From NCBI GenBank assembly GCA_902789395.1, contig CADANY010000004.1, forward strand, positions 1 through 64,000: 64,000 nucleotides of DNA, written 5' to 3'. This DNA is from an uncultured Bacteroidia bacterium (GTDB lineage Bacteria; Bacteroidota; Bacteroidia; Bacteroidales; UBA932). Made by a program: the position numbers and the translations under genes. Every line of letters begins with the position of its first letter. Position 1 is the first letter of the stretch. Under the pieces are notes generated by a model. That model did no database searches. It was not told where the DNA came from and was given only the letters and a program-made list of their open reading frames with translations. Below, one piece after another: positions 33,753 through 42,931 of this stretch.

Positions 33753-36079
33753 TCCTCTTTCAGGGATACGGCGATATGCTCTTTATCGGCGGATAGGCCG
33801 ATCTTGAGCGTTCGGACGGTTTCCGGAGATTTCTTTCCGCTGCGGAGCATCCGGTCCGAGAGGATGAACTCCGAGACCGGATCTTCGATCAGACGGGTAA
33901 CGGCCCGTTTGAGCGGACGCGCTCCATAAGCCGGATCATATCCGGACTCGGCGACAAGCCGCTTGGCTGCCGGCGTCACATGCAGTCTGTATCCGGATTC
34001 GAGCGCCCGTGAGCGGAGTCCTTTCAGTTCGATATCTACGATTTCTTCAAGATTCTCTTTCGTCAAGGCATTGAAGAATACCTGCTCATCGACCCGGTTG
34101 ATGAATTCAGGGGGGAAGGCTTTCCGGACGGCCTTGGAGAGGACGTTCTTTTTGTCGGCCTCCAGGTTCCTTCCTGCGGTCGTGAAGCCGATCCCATTCC
34201 CGTATTCATCCAGTTCGCGGCTGCCGACATTGGAAGTCATGATGACAATGGTATTCTTGAAATCGACCTTCCGCCCATTGCTGTCCGTCAGGCGTCCTTC
34301 GTCCATCACCTGCAGGAGGAGATTGAAAATATCCGGGTGGGCTTTCTCGATCTCATCCAGGAGAACGACGCAATAGGGCTTCCGGCGGACTTGTTCGCTG
34401 AGTTGCCCGCCCTCTTCATAACCGACATAGCCCGGAGGCGCGCCGATCAGCCGGGAGACGGAGAATTTCTCCATATACTCGCTCATGTCGATCCGGACCA
34501 TATTCTCTTCACTGTCAAACAGATACTCTGCCAGGGAGCGGGCCAGCTGGGTCTTTCCCACACCGGTCGGACCGAAGAAGAGGAAGGTTCCGATGGGGCG
34601 GGAAGGATCTTTCAGTCCGGCCCGGCCACGCCGGATAGCGCGGACGACCGTGTCGATAGCCTCGTCCTGGCCGATAATCCGCTCTTTCAACTTTTTCTGC
34701 ATGTTCATGAGGCGGTTTCCTTCCGATTCGGCGACCTTCGTCAGGGGAATGCCCGTCATTTTCGAAACGACGGCGGCGATGTCTTCATCCGTAACGAGGG
34801 TATCCGCACTCCGTTTTTTGTTCAGGTGGAGACGGACCATCGATCCGGCCTCGTCCATGGCGTCAATCGCCTTATCGGGGAGGGTCCGGTCGGTAAGATA
34901 CCGGTCTGTCAGCCGTACGGCCGCTTCAATCGCAGCATCGGTATAGGTCACTTTATGGAAGGCCTCATAGTGCGGTTTCAGGTGCATCAGGATATTGATG
35001 GATTCTTTCGTGTCGGCCGGCTCCACGACGATTTTCTGGAACCGCCGGTCCAGAGCCCCGTCCTTTTCGACGATTTTCGTGAACTCGTCCATCGTCGTTG
35101 CTCCGATACATTGGATTTCACCCCGGGCAAGGGCGGGCTTGAGCATATTGGCGGCATCCAGGCTGCCCTGGGCCCCGCCGGCACCGATAATGGTATGGAA
35201 CTCATCAATGAAGAGAATAAGGTCCGGGTTCGCAGCGGCCTCGGCGAGAATGGCTTTGAGCCTTTTTTCAAAGTCTCCCCGGAACTTCGTCCCGGCAACG
35301 ACAGACGCGATATCCAGGGACAGGACCTGCTTTTTGGCCAGGGCGGGGGATATTTCCCCGGAGGCGATCCGAAGGGCGAGCCCTTCCACGATCGCGGATT
35401 TTCCGACGCCCGGTTCTCCGATCAGCATCGGATTGTTCTTTTTCCTCCTTCCGAGAATCTCGATCAGGCGGGCAATCTCCATATCCCGTCCGACAACCGG
35501 GTCCAGTTTCCCTTCCCGGGCGGCCCGGGTCAGGTCGTATCCGTATTCTCCGATATCGAATTTCTCTTTTTTCCCTCCGGCTTCCTCGCTCCCTTCCTGA
35601 GCCGGTTCCGCCTTTTCATCGTGCTCCGCAGAATTCAGCAGCAGGCCTTCGTCCTCGAGGTATGAGAGGATCCGTCCATAGTCGATCCCGTGGTTTCGGA
35701 GGCAGACCTGTCCATAGCTCTCGCCCGAACGGCAGAGGGCCAGGAGCAGATGGTGGGCGCCGGCCTCGCGGCTTTTCAGCCGGGTCGCTTCCATGATCGT
35801 GATGCTCAGGACGTTCTGGGCCATCCTGGAGAAGTTGATGTTGTCGATTTCGGAGTAGGGTATCGTTTCGTTCGTGAAAATTTTCCCGTCGATGAACTGT
35901 TTGAGTTCTTCCGGATCGAGTCCGAGGTCGCGAAGGGTCCGGAAAGCGGTATTGTCCTCATGACGGATCAAGCCGAGGAAGAGGTGGTCCGGGCCGATGC
36001 CGTAACTGCCCGTACGCATGGCTTCTTCCCGTGCGTATTTGATGATTCCGTTGAGCTGGTCAGATATCTTGATTTCCAT
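33749..36079 (-). CDS. ATP-dependent Clp protease ATP-binding subunit (ClpA/ClpC type)
   Basis: 776-residue AAA+ unfoldase. The Clp N-domain repeats cover about 1-148, with an acidic linker at 150-175. The first AAA module has Walker A GEPGVGKS (221-228) and Walker B LILFIDEFH (287-295). The second module has Walker A GPTGVGKT (503-510) and Walker B VVLLDEIEKAH. The ClpP-docking tripeptide IGF lies at 630-632, showing that it feeds a ClpP protease, unlike ClpB. The region between the two modules is short, with no full UVR/M-domain, so it is intermediate between ClpA and ClpC. No clpS or clpP is adjacent. Confidence 0.93.
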   Translation of the reverse strand: MEIKISDQLNGIIKYAREEAMRTGSYGIGPDHLFLGLIRHEDNTAFRTLRDLGLDPEELKQFIDGKIFTNETIPYSEIDNINFSRMAQNVLSITIMEATRLKSREAGAHHLLLALCRSGESYGQVCLRNHGIDYGRILSYLEDEGLLLNSAEHDEKAEPAQEGSEEAGGKKEKFDIGEYGYDLTRAAREGKLDPVVGRDMEIARLIEILGRRKKNNPMLIGEPGVGKSAIVEGLALRIASGEISPALAKKQVLSLDIASVVAGTKFRGDFEKRLKAILAEAAANPDLILFIDEFHTIIGAGGAQGSLDAANMLKPALARGEIQCIGATTMDEFTKIVEKDGALDRRFQKIVVEPADTKESINILMHLKPHYEAFHKVTYTDAAIEAAVRLTDRYLTDRTLPDKAIDAMDEAGSMVRLHLNKKRSADTLVTDEDIAAVVSKMTGIPLTKVAESEGNRLMNMQKKLKERIIGQDEAIDTVVRAIRRGRAGLKDPSRPIGTFLFFGPTGVGKTQLARSLAEYLFDSEENMVRIDMSEYMEKFSVSRLIGAPPGYVGYEEGGQLSEQVRRKPYCVVLLDEIEKAHPDIFNLLLQVMDEGRLTDSNGRKVDFKNTIVIMTSNVGSRELDEYGNGIGFTTAGRNLEADKKNVLSKAVRKAFPPEFINRVDEQVFFNALTKENLEEIVDIELKGLRSRALESGYRLHVTPAAKRLVAESGYDPAYGARPLKRAVTRLIEDPVSEFILSDRMLRSGKKSPETVRTLKIGLSADKEHIAVSLKED

Positions 36080-36097
36080 AATTCAATTATTACCATA

Positions 36098-36105
36098 CAA
36101 AAGTA
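36098..36105 (-). promoter_or_regulatory. Promoter -7 element of the Clp ATPase gene
   Basis: TACTTTTG on the minus strand, exact match to TAnnTTTG, 18 bases before the start; back to back with the gyrA promoter. Confidence 0.65.
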
Positions 36106-36127
36106 AGTATTTTCCAAAAAAAATCAC

Positions 36128-36135
36128 TAAATTTG
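36128..36135 (+). promoter_or_regulatory. Promoter -7 element of gyrA
   Basis: TAAATTTG, exact match to TAnnTTTG, 35 bases before gyrA. Confidence 0.7.
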
Positions 36136-36170
36136 CGTGTTTATAGATTAAAGATTATAAAAAGGCTTTT

Positions 36171-38741
36171 ATGGATAATTTCGAAGAGAAGAATGACATG
36201 TTGGAAGAGCAGTCGACCGGAACCATTGACAAGGTGGAAATCGACCATGAGATGCGGACGGCCTATATCGATTATTCGATGTCCGTCATCGTCTCACGTG
36301 CTCTGCCGGATGTCCGTGACGGTCTGAAACCGGTGCAGCGGAGGGTCCTTTTCGGTATGGATGCGATGGGCCTGAGTTTCTCCGGTCAGACAAAGAAATC
36401 CGCCAGAATCGTGGGTGAGGTCATGGGTAAGTTCCATCCCCACGGCGACTCCAGCGTCTACGATGCGATGGTCCGCCTCGGCCAGGAATGGAACCAGCGC
36501 TACCCGCTCGTCAAGGGACAGGGCAACTTCGGCTCCGTGGACGGAGACTCCCCGGCAGCCATGCGTTATACGGAGGCTAAGCTGCAGAAGATGGCTGAGG
36601 ACGTCCTCGGTGACATGGACAAGGATACGGTCGACATGACCCTGAACTTCGATGATACCCTCGAAGAACCGACGGTCGTTCCGACAAAGGCCCCGCTCCT
36701 GCTGCTGAACGGTGCTTCCGGTATCGCGGTCGGTATGGCCACGAACATGGCCCCGCACAACCTGGGCGAGTGCTGCGATGCGATCTGCGCCTATATTGAC
36801 AACCCCGAGATAACGACCGATGAACTGATGCAGTATATCAAGGGTCCGGATTTCCCGACCGGCGGCATCGTCATGGGGCGTTCGGGCATCAAGGAAGCCT
36901 ATGAGACCGGCCGCGGCCGCATAGTCGTCCGCTCCAAGACGGAAATCGAGGTCGATGAAAAGGGTCGGGAGACGATCGTCGTGACCGAAATCCCGTATAT
37001 GGTCAATAAGCGGGAAATGATCGAGAAGATTGCCCAGATGGTCGAAGACAAGCGGATCGAGGGCATCTCCTATATCAATGACGAATCTTCCCGCGGTGAA
37101 ACCCGCGTGATTATCCGCCTCAAGCAGGGCGTGAATTCCAATGTCCTGCTGAATATGCTTTATAAGTATACGCCGCTCCAGTCCAGTTTCTCCTTCAATA
37201 ACGTCGCCCTCGTCAAGGGACGTCCGCGCACCCTCAGCCTGAAGGAAATCCTCCAGAATTTCGTGGAATTCCGTCATGAAGTAGTCGTCCGCCGGACGAA
37301 ATTCGAACTGGAAAAAGCGAAAAAGCGCGCCCATATCCTCGAAGGTCTCCTCAAGGCGATGGATATCATCGACGAGATCGTCCATATCATCCGGTATGAA
37401 TCGCGGAGCATCGAGGAGGCGAAGCAGATGCTGGTCGAGCGGTATGATTTTACCGACATCCAGGCTACGGAAATCGTCAATATGCGTCTGCGCCAGCTCG
37501 TCGGACTCGAGCGCGAGCGCCTGCAGAACGAGTATGACGAACTGATGAAGTTCATCGCCCGCTGCAACGAAATCCTCGCCAGCGTCGACGAGCAGCTCGG
37601 CATCGTCAAGGAAGAGACCCGTCAGTTGAAAGAGAAATACGGGGATCCGCGCCGGACGGAAATCACGCTGTCCGAAGACGAATTCAATCCGGAAGATTTC
37701 TATGCCGATGAGGACCAGGTCATTACGATTTCCCATCTGGGCTATATCAAGCGTACTCCGCTGACGGAATTCCGTACGCAGAACCGGGGTGGGGTAGGCC
37801 TGAAGGGCAGTGCGACCCGCGATGCTGACTTTATTGAGCATATCTATATCGCCAATACCCACTCGACCCTCCTTCTCTTTACCCAGAAGGGCCGCTGCTA
37901 CTGGCTGAAAGTCTATGAGATTCCGGAAGGAAACCGGACCTCGAAAGGCCGCGCGATCCAGAATATCATCATGATCGATCCGGACGATACCGTCAAGGCA
38001 TATATCAATGTGCGGACGCTCAAGGATGAAGAATATATCAACGGCAATTATATCATGCTCGTGACCCGGAAGGGTATCGTCAAGAAGACGACCCTCGAAG
38101 CGTATTCCCGCCCGAGGACCAACGGCGTCAATGCCGTTACGGTGCGTGAGGGCGATGAATTGCTCGAAGCTGTCCTGACGAACGGGCGTTGCAATATCAT
38201 GATTGCGGCCCATAACGGACGCTGTGTCCGCTTCGATGAATCGGAGGCCCGGCCGCTCGGAAGAACGGCGAGCGGTGTCCGTGGCATCAATCTTGATGAA
38301 GGGGATTATGTAGTCGGTGTCGTATGCCAGGACCCGGCCGCAGAGGACGTCGCGCAGCACCAGGTGCTGGTAGTCAGTGAGAATGGCTACGGGAAGCGCT
38401 CCGATCCGATGGAATACCGTCAGACTTCGCGTGGAGCGAAGGGCGTAAGAACCCTGAACATCACCGAAAAGACCGGTTCGCTCGTTGCAATAAAGAATGT
38501 GACCGATGAGGATGACCTTATGATTATCAACCGTTCCGGAATGACCATCCGGATGCCGGTATCCACGATCCGAGTGGCCGGCCGGGCGACCCAGGGAGTC
38601 AAACTCATCAATATCAAGACAGGGGACTCTATCGCTGCCGTTTCGGTCGTGGCCCATGCGGAGGATGAACCGGTCCAGCCGGCGGAAAACATCGAGCAGC
38701 CTGCGGAAGAGGCTGGAAATGAAGCCAATACAAACAATTAA
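36171..38741 (+). CDS. gyrA: DNA gyrase subunit A
   Basis: 856-residue type II topoisomerase subunit that cuts and rejoins DNA while GyrB hydrolyses ATP, introducing negative supercoils. The active-site Tyr is Y133 in AMRYTEAKL. The quinolone-determining region [12 protein letters not shown] has the susceptible residues Ser94 and Asp98 (E. coli S83 and D87). The C-terminal wrapping domain starts with the GyrA box QNRGGVG at 537-543, which identifies gyrase rather than ParC. The tail is acidic ([17 protein letters not shown]). A TPR protein gene follows after 11 bases. Confidence 0.96.
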   Translation: MDNFEEKNDMLEEQSTGTIDKVEIDHEMRTAYIDYSMSVIVSRALPDVRDGLKPVQRRVLFGMDAMGLSFSGQTKKSARIVGEVMGKFHPHGDSSVYDAMVRLGQEWNQRYPLVKGQGNFGSVDGDSPAAMRYTEAKLQKMAEDVLGDMDKDTVDMTLNFDDTLEEPTVVPTKAPLLLLNGASGIAVGMATNMAPHNLGECCDAICAYIDNPEITTDELMQYIKGPDFPTGGIVMGRSGIKEAYETGRGRIVVRSKTEIEVDEKGRETIVVTEIPYMVNKREMIEKIAQMVEDKRIEGISYINDESSRGETRVIIRLKQGVNSNVLLNMLYKYTPLQSSFSFNNVALVKGRPRTLSLKEILQNFVEFRHEVVVRRTKFELEKAKKRAHILEGLLKAMDIIDEIVHIIRYESRSIEEAKQMLVERYDFTDIQATEIVNMRLRQLVGLERERLQNEYDELMKFIARCNEILASVDEQLGIVKEETRQLKEKYGDPRRTEITLSEDEFNPEDFYADEDQVITISHLGYIKRTPLTEFRTQNRGGVGLKGSATRDADFIEHIYIANTHSTLLLFTQKGRCYWLKVYEIPEGNRTSKGRAIQNIIMIDPDDTVKAYINVRTLKDEEYINGNYIMLVTRKGIVKKTTLEAYSRPRTNGVNAVTVREGDELLEAVLTNGRCNIMIAAHNGRCVRFDESEARPLGRTASGVRGINLDEGDYVVGVVCQDPAAEDVAQHQVLVVSENGYGKRSDPMEYRQTSRGAKGVRTLNITEKTGSLVAIKNVTDEDDLMIINRSGMTIRMPVSTIRVAGRATQGVKLINIKTGDSIAAVSVVAHAEDEPVQPAENIEQPAEEAGNEANTNN

Positions 38742-38752
38742 TTTTATAGATC

Positions 38753-40075
38753 ATGAAAAGAATTTTATTCGCACTCGCACTGATCGCTTCTGTTTCGATC
38801 GCACAGGCACAGGTTAAGTCCGCTGCCGATATCCAGAAAGCTATCGACAAGGCCGAGGCTGTCGCGCAGAATGCCAAGAAGGCGTCCAATCCTGAAACTT
38901 GGATCAAGATCGGTCAGGCTTATCAGAATGCCTATACCAATCCTACTGCCAATGTGGTAGGTGGAAGCAAGACCGAGCTCCAGCTCGTCATGGGTAATGA
39001 CAAGCCGCTCTCTTCCGAAACTGTCGAACTGGGCGGACAGACCTATGAGAAAGTCGTTTACAAGGACAAGAACCTGTATTTCGACATGAACGGCGGTCTC
39101 GTCATCACCGAGGTTACCAATCCTTCCTATCAGGGAGATGCCCTGGGCAAGGCGCTTGAGGCTTACAAGAAGGCCGCATCCCTCGATGCTTCCGGTAAGA
39201 AGACCAAGGCGATCGCCGACGCGCTTACGAGCATTGCACAGAACTACAATCAGGATGCATACAACGCATACTATCTCGGCAATCCGTCCAAGGCCAGCGA
39301 ACTCTTCGCCAAGAGCGCAGAAGCCGCTGCCCAGGCTCCGCTTTCCAAGCTGGATACTGCCTCCGTCTATTTCGCCGGTATCACCGCTTTGGAAGCCAAG
39401 GAGTTTGAAAGAGCCAAGGGTTTCTTCGAGAAAGCTATGGCCAACAACTATTTCTCCGATGGCGGCGTCTATGCGAACCTTTATGACTGCTCGATCAATC
39501 AGAAAGATACCCTGACTGCTCGCGCTTATCTCGAGGAAGGTTTCCAGAAGTATCCTGAGAATCCGCAGATCCTTACCAACCTGATCAATCTCTATATCAC
39601 GACCAACGAGGATCCTAACAAGCTGATCGGTCTTCTCAACAAGGCAAAGGCTGAACTTCCCGACAATCCGTCCCTGTACTATGTCGAAGGTGATATCTAC
39701 GGCCGTCTGAAAGATTACGACAATGCCGTCAAGGCTTACCGCAAGGCCGCCGAAATCGATCCGAACTATGAGATGGGTCACTATGGCGAAGGCGTTATGT
39801 GGTTCAACCGTGCACTCGAGATCCAGGAAGAGGCAGCTGCCCTCCCGTATAGCGAGTACAAGAAATACGATGAACTTCAGGAAGAACTGAAGGTTGCGCT
39901 GAAGAATGCGATCGAGCCTTTCGAGAAGTGCTTCGCCATTACCAAGAATGATGCTGTCAAGACCAATGTCGCAGACTACCTCAAGCGCCTGTACTTCGTC
40001 TTCCGTAACGAGAGCGCCGATTACCAGGCCGCGTATGAGAAATACAATTCGTATCTCGAGAACGCTACCAAATAG
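38753..40075 (+). CDS. Exported tetratricopeptide-repeat protein after gyrA
   Basis: 440-residue protein with a signal peptide (about 1-20, ending IAQAQ) and several TPR units. Visible units include the stretch around ALEYKKAASLDA-like residues 130-160, AKGFFEKAMANNYFSDGGVYANLYD near 222-246, and KDYDNAVKAYRKAAEIDPNYEMGHY near 320-345. It is rich in Ala/Lys and ends with a helical repeat. Likely a periplasmic scaffold. It has no promoter of its own and is co-transcribed with gyrA up to a strong terminator. Confidence 0.82.
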   Translation: MKRILFALALIASVSIAQAQVKSAADIQKAIDKAEAVAQNAKKASNPETWIKIGQAYQNAYTNPTANVVGGSKTELQLVMGNDKPLSSETVELGGQTYEKVVYKDKNLYFDMNGGLVITEVTNPSYQGDALGKALEAYKKAASLDASGKKTKAIADALTSIAQNYNQDAYNAYYLGNPSKASELFAKSAEAAAQAPLSKLDTASVYFAGITALEAKEFERAKGFFEKAMANNYFSDGGVYANLYDCSINQKDTLTARAYLEEGFQKYPENPQILTNLINLYITTNEDPNKLIGLLNKAKAELPDNPSLYYVEGDIYGRLKDYDNAVKAYRKAAEIDPNYEMGHYGEGVMWFNRALEIQEEAAALPYSEYKKYDELQEELKVALKNAIEPFEKCFAITKNDAVKTNVADYLKRLYFVFRNESADYQAAYEKYNSYLENATK

Positions 40076-40098
40076 ACGTCAGTAAGATTGAGATTTCA

Positions 40099-40126
40099 GC
40101 CTCCGGTCTCCCCGGAGGCTTTTTTT
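40099..40126 (+). terminator. Intrinsic terminator of gyrA-TPR
   Basis: 8-base perfect stem GCCTCCGG/CCGGAGGC around a 5-base loop, followed by seven T, 24 bases after the TPR gene stop. Confidence 0.9.
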
Positions 40127-40132
40127 GTGCGA

Positions 40133-41104
40133 TTATTCATTGTCGGCCGGGCCGAGGCTGGAGGGATTCTCAAGGTCCTCAAAGGCACGGACGATTTTGG
40201 TGACGAGGGGGTGGCGGACGATATCTTCCGTTGAAAAGCGGATGGTTGTGATGCCCTTGATACCGGAGAGTAGGCGGATGCCGGTCAGCAGGCCGGAATC
40301 GGAGCGGCGGGGCAGGTCGACCTGGGTCGCATCGCCGGTTACGAGGAACTTTGCGTTGCTCCCCATACGGGTCAGGAACATTTTAAGTTGTCCGATGTTG
40401 GTATTCTGCGCTTCGTCCAGGATGACGCACGCCCGGTCCAGCGTCCGGCCCCTCATGTAGGCGAGGGGAGCGATCTGGATCGTTCCTTCCGCCATGAATT
40501 CCTGCAGTTTCCGGGAGGGAATCATATCCGAAAGGGCATCGTAGAGAGGCTGGAGATAGGGGTCCAGTTTGTCTTTCAGGTCGCCGGGAAGGAAACCAAG
40601 CCGCTCGCCCGCTTCGACGGCAGGACGGGTAAGGATAATCCGTTTGATTTCCCGGTTTTTGAGTGCCCGTACGGCCAGTGCGATGGCGATATATGTTTTC
40701 CCGGTACCGGCCGGACCGACCGCAAAGATCAGGTCATTGTCGAAATAGGCTTTGACCATATCCTGCTGGGTCTTGTTGCGGGCTTTGATCGGCTTCCCGT
40801 CCGTTCCGTGGACGATGACGGCATTCCCATCCAGCCGGAAGCGGTCCGGTGAGGTCTCCCCGTCGAAAATGTCGTCAACGTCATACGGCGTCAGGTTCAT
40901 CTTGTGGTGCCGCCGCTCGATGAGCTCTTCCAGTTTGGTACTGAAGGAGGCGATATCTTCTTCGTGTCCCTCCAGTATCAGTTCATGCCCCCTGGCTGTT
41001 ACCTTCAGTTTCGGAAAGTAGGAGCAGAATTCGAGAAGGATGCGGTTGCCGGCCCCATAGATTTCGATCGGGTCAATGGCTTCCAGATGGATTGTTTTCT
41101 TCAT
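40133..41104 (-). CDS. phoH: PhoH-family ATPase
   Basis: 323-residue cytosolic PhoH/YbeZ-type protein. An N-terminal KH-like RNA-binding region (about 1-105) precedes the ATPase domain with Walker A GPAGTGKT at 130-137 and Walker B VILDEAQN near 218. The conserved TRPAVEAGERLGFLPGDL and VTGDATQVDLP segments are also present. YbeZ-type PhoH works with the endonuclease YbeY in rRNA maturation and stress. The start at 41104 was chosen because the protein then begins at the first conserved strand. The start lies inside the 3' end of the CapA-like gene. Confidence 0.92.
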   Translation of the reverse strand: MKKTIHLEAIDPIEIYGAGNRILLEFCSYFPKLKVTARGHELILEGHEEDIASFSTKLEELIERRHHKMNLTPYDVDDIFDGETSPDRFRLDGNAVIVHGTDGKPIKARNKTQQDMVKAYFDNDLIFAVGPAGTGKTYIAIALAVRALKNREIKRIILTRPAVEAGERLGFLPGDLKDKLDPYLQPLYDALSDMIPSRKLQEFMAEGTIQIAPLAYMRGRTLDRACVILDEAQNTNIGQLKMFLTRMGSNAKFLVTGDATQVDLPRRSDSGLLTGIRLLSGIKGITTIRFSTEDIVRHPLVTKIVRAFEDLENPSSLGPADNE

Positions 41105-42296
41105 ATACGTGGTTTTCTTTCTGTACTTTGTGATAGGTGCTGACCATATTGTCATAATCATCCCGCTGCTTCCATGCCTCGGGCCTATCGATGAAGGAGG
41201 CGACCGGAACGACAGTATAGGAATCGTCGATCATTCCCGGTTTGGTGCACCAGAGATAATGGACGCAGGGTGTTTCGATGACGGTCTGGCCGTTTTTCCG
41301 GACCCTCACACGGATATCGGCGCACAGTTCCAGCCTGGCGATCAGGTCGTTCTGGTTCGAGACGGCGTTCCCAAGTGAGTAGATGACCGTCTTCCCGTCG
41401 ATAACCTGGATGTCCTGGACGACATGGGGGTGTGAGCCGATGATCAGATCGACTCCCTGTCCGATCATCCACCGTGCCAGTTCTTCCTGGGCTGGAGCGT
41501 GTTGCATCTGGTACTCGATCCCCCAGTGGGGAAGGGCGATAATGACATCGGCCTCGGCCTCTTTTGCCCGTTCAATGGCTTTCCCGATCTCGGCCCGGCT
41601 GATCCGTTGGACCCGGGGCCATGGAATCTGGGAGCCGGTGTTGGTTCCATAGGTGAAATTGATCAGGGCAATGAGCACACCGTTTTTCTCGATCAGTAGA
41701 GGATACCGCTCCCTGAGATCTTTTTCGGAGGATGCGGTTCCGGTATGGCGGACGCCCCGTTCCTTTTCAATCCGGTTGCAGACATCGACGGTCCGCCGGA
41801 GTCCGGCGTCTCCCTTGTCCAGGATATGGTTATTGGCCGTCAGAAGGACGTCAAAACCCGTATCGGCCAGATAATCCGGGTAAGAATCCGGTCCCGAGAA
41901 ATTCGGATAGCCTGAAAAGGGAGGTCCTCCGAGCGGAAATTCCATATTGCAGACAGCCAGGTCGGCCGAAGCGATCCATTGGGCGATGGGACGGAAGAAG
42001 GAAGAAAAGTCGTAACACTCGTGCCGGTCGCGGGTGGCTTCCGGATGGGCTTTCCGGTACATTTCGAAGGCACTTTTCATCATAGCTCCGTGGCTCATGA
42101 CATCGCCGATGAAAAAGAGGGAGACCGTTTTGTCACGCCGGGTGAAGAAGTTCAGGTCGAGCTCGGAGGATGGCATTTTCAACAGGGATTCCCGCGCGAG
42201 GGAATCGCGCCGGGTCGGCAGCCGCTGGGCATGGGAAATGCCCGGAAGCAACAGGACTGCGATCGCAGCCATCCATATGAATCTTCCGTTTCTCAC
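41073..42296 (-). CDS. CapA-family protein (polyglutamate capsule/metallophosphatase-like fold)
   Basis: 407-residue protein with a signal peptide (about 1-23, ending SHAQ). The CapA/PgsA domain (about 53-300) has FIGDVMSHGAMM at its start, then LLTANNHILDKGDAGL, IIALPHWGIEYQ and IGSHPHVVQDIQ, a set of Asp/Asn/His residues laid out as in metallophosphatase-like enzymes. CapA proteins are linked to poly-gamma-glutamate capsule in Bacillus; here no capB or capC is nearby, so the role is probably another envelope or phosphatase function. Its 3' end overlaps phoH by 32 bases. Confidence 0.85.
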   Translation of the reverse strand: MRNGRFIWMAAIAVLLLPGISHAQRLPTRRDSLARESLLKMPSSELDLNFFTRRDKTVSLFFIGDVMSHGAMMKSAFEMYRKAHPEATRDRHECYDFSSFFRPIAQWIASADLAVCNMEFPLGGPPFSGYPNFSGPDSYPDYLADTGFDVLLTANNHILDKGDAGLRRTVDVCNRIEKERGVRHTGTASSEKDLRERYPLLIEKNGVLIALINFTYGTNTGSQIPWPRVQRISRAEIGKAIERAKEAEADVIIALPHWGIEYQMQHAPAQEELARWMIGQGVDLIIGSHPHVVQDIQVIDGKTVIYSLGNAVSNQNDLIARLELCADIRVRVRKNGQTVIETPCVHYLWCTKPGMIDDSYTVVPVASFIDRPEAWKQRDDYDNMVSTYHKVQKENHVYEENNPSGSH

Positions 42297-42304
42297 TTTA
42301 CTTG

Positions 42305-42312
42305 CAAATATA
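42305..42312 (-). promoter_or_regulatory. Promoter -7 element of the CapA-phoH operon
   Basis: TATATTTG on the minus strand, exact match to TAnnTTTG, 8 bases before the start codon, so the leader is very short. Confidence 0.65.
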
Positions 42313-42348
42313 CATACAATTTTATTTTGTCGAGGAATGATATTTCGC

Positions 42349-42356
42349 TAAATTTG
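42349..42356 (+). promoter_or_regulatory. Promoter -7 element of the SPOR/M28/leuS operon
   Basis: TAAATTTG, exact match to TAnnTTTG, 20 bases before the SPOR gene. Confidence 0.7.
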
Positions 42357-42376
42357 CACGTTTAGGACCTTATATA

Positions 42377-42931
42377 ATGAAAAAGTATCAACTCCTTCTT
42401 TTTCTCGTCCCGATTCTGATCCTGGTGAGCGGGTGTGATTTCTTCCGGTCGGTGGCCGGAAGGCCGACCTCTGCCGTGCTGGATAAGAAGCGGGAGGAGG
42501 TTCTTGCCCGGCAGCAGTTCCTTCGGGAGCAGGCTGTACGGGATTCCCTTGAGAAGATTGCTGCGAAGCGGAGAGCCGATTCCCTGGCAGCGCTTGACTC
42601 CCTTGACGCGCGGTTGCTCGATTCATTGAGCCGGAAGAAAGGATCCTTCCTGCGCCCTGCCCGTCTCGGCGGTCTCGGGAAGACTGTCCTTGAAAAGAAA
42701 TACTATGTTGTCGTAGGTTCGTTCAAGAGTGAGGAAAATGCGCAGAAAAAGGTCTCAAAATGCGGGCAGGATGGATTTCCGGCCGTCGTCATTCCTTTCC
42801 GAAACGGAATGAATGCCGTCGGCGTCTGCCCGTCAGACCGGATATCCGAGTCTCTCCGGGCGATGGACGAACTGAAACAGAAGGGCATCTGTCCGAAAGA
42901 AGGATGGATCCTCGTTAATGATGCGTTATGA
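42377..42931 (+). CDS. SPOR-domain lipoprotein
   Basis: 184-residue lipoprotein (lipobox LVSGC, C20). A charged helical segment rich in Arg/Glu/Asp/Leu (about 35-78), likely coiled coil, is followed by a SPOR domain (about 107-180) with YYVVVGSFKSEENAQ and ending ILVNDAL. SPOR domains bind glycan strands stripped of stem peptides, as found at division sites. Its stop overlaps the next ATG (ATGA), coupling it to the M28/TonB fusion. First gene of a five-gene unit with leuS. Confidence 0.87.
   Translation: MKKYQLLLFLVPILILVSGCDFFRSVAGRPTSAVLDKKREEVLARQQFLREQAVRDSLEKIAAKRRADSLAALDSLDARLLDSLSRKKGSFLRPARLGGLGKTVLEKKYYVVVGSFKSEENAQKKVSKCGQDGFPAVVIPFRNGMNAVGVCPSDRISESLRAMDELKQKGICPKEGWILVNDAL

Noticed and set aside
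37779-37799. GyrA box reads QNRGGVG rather than QRRGGKG
   Set aside because: Variation at these positions is common outside Proteobacteria; the blade pattern is otherwise intact.
36294-38657. Open frame of about 790 codons opposite gyrA
   Set aside because: Same codon-bias effect. The translated sequence is rich in Asp, Ile, Arg and His with no domain, and gyrA is unambiguous.
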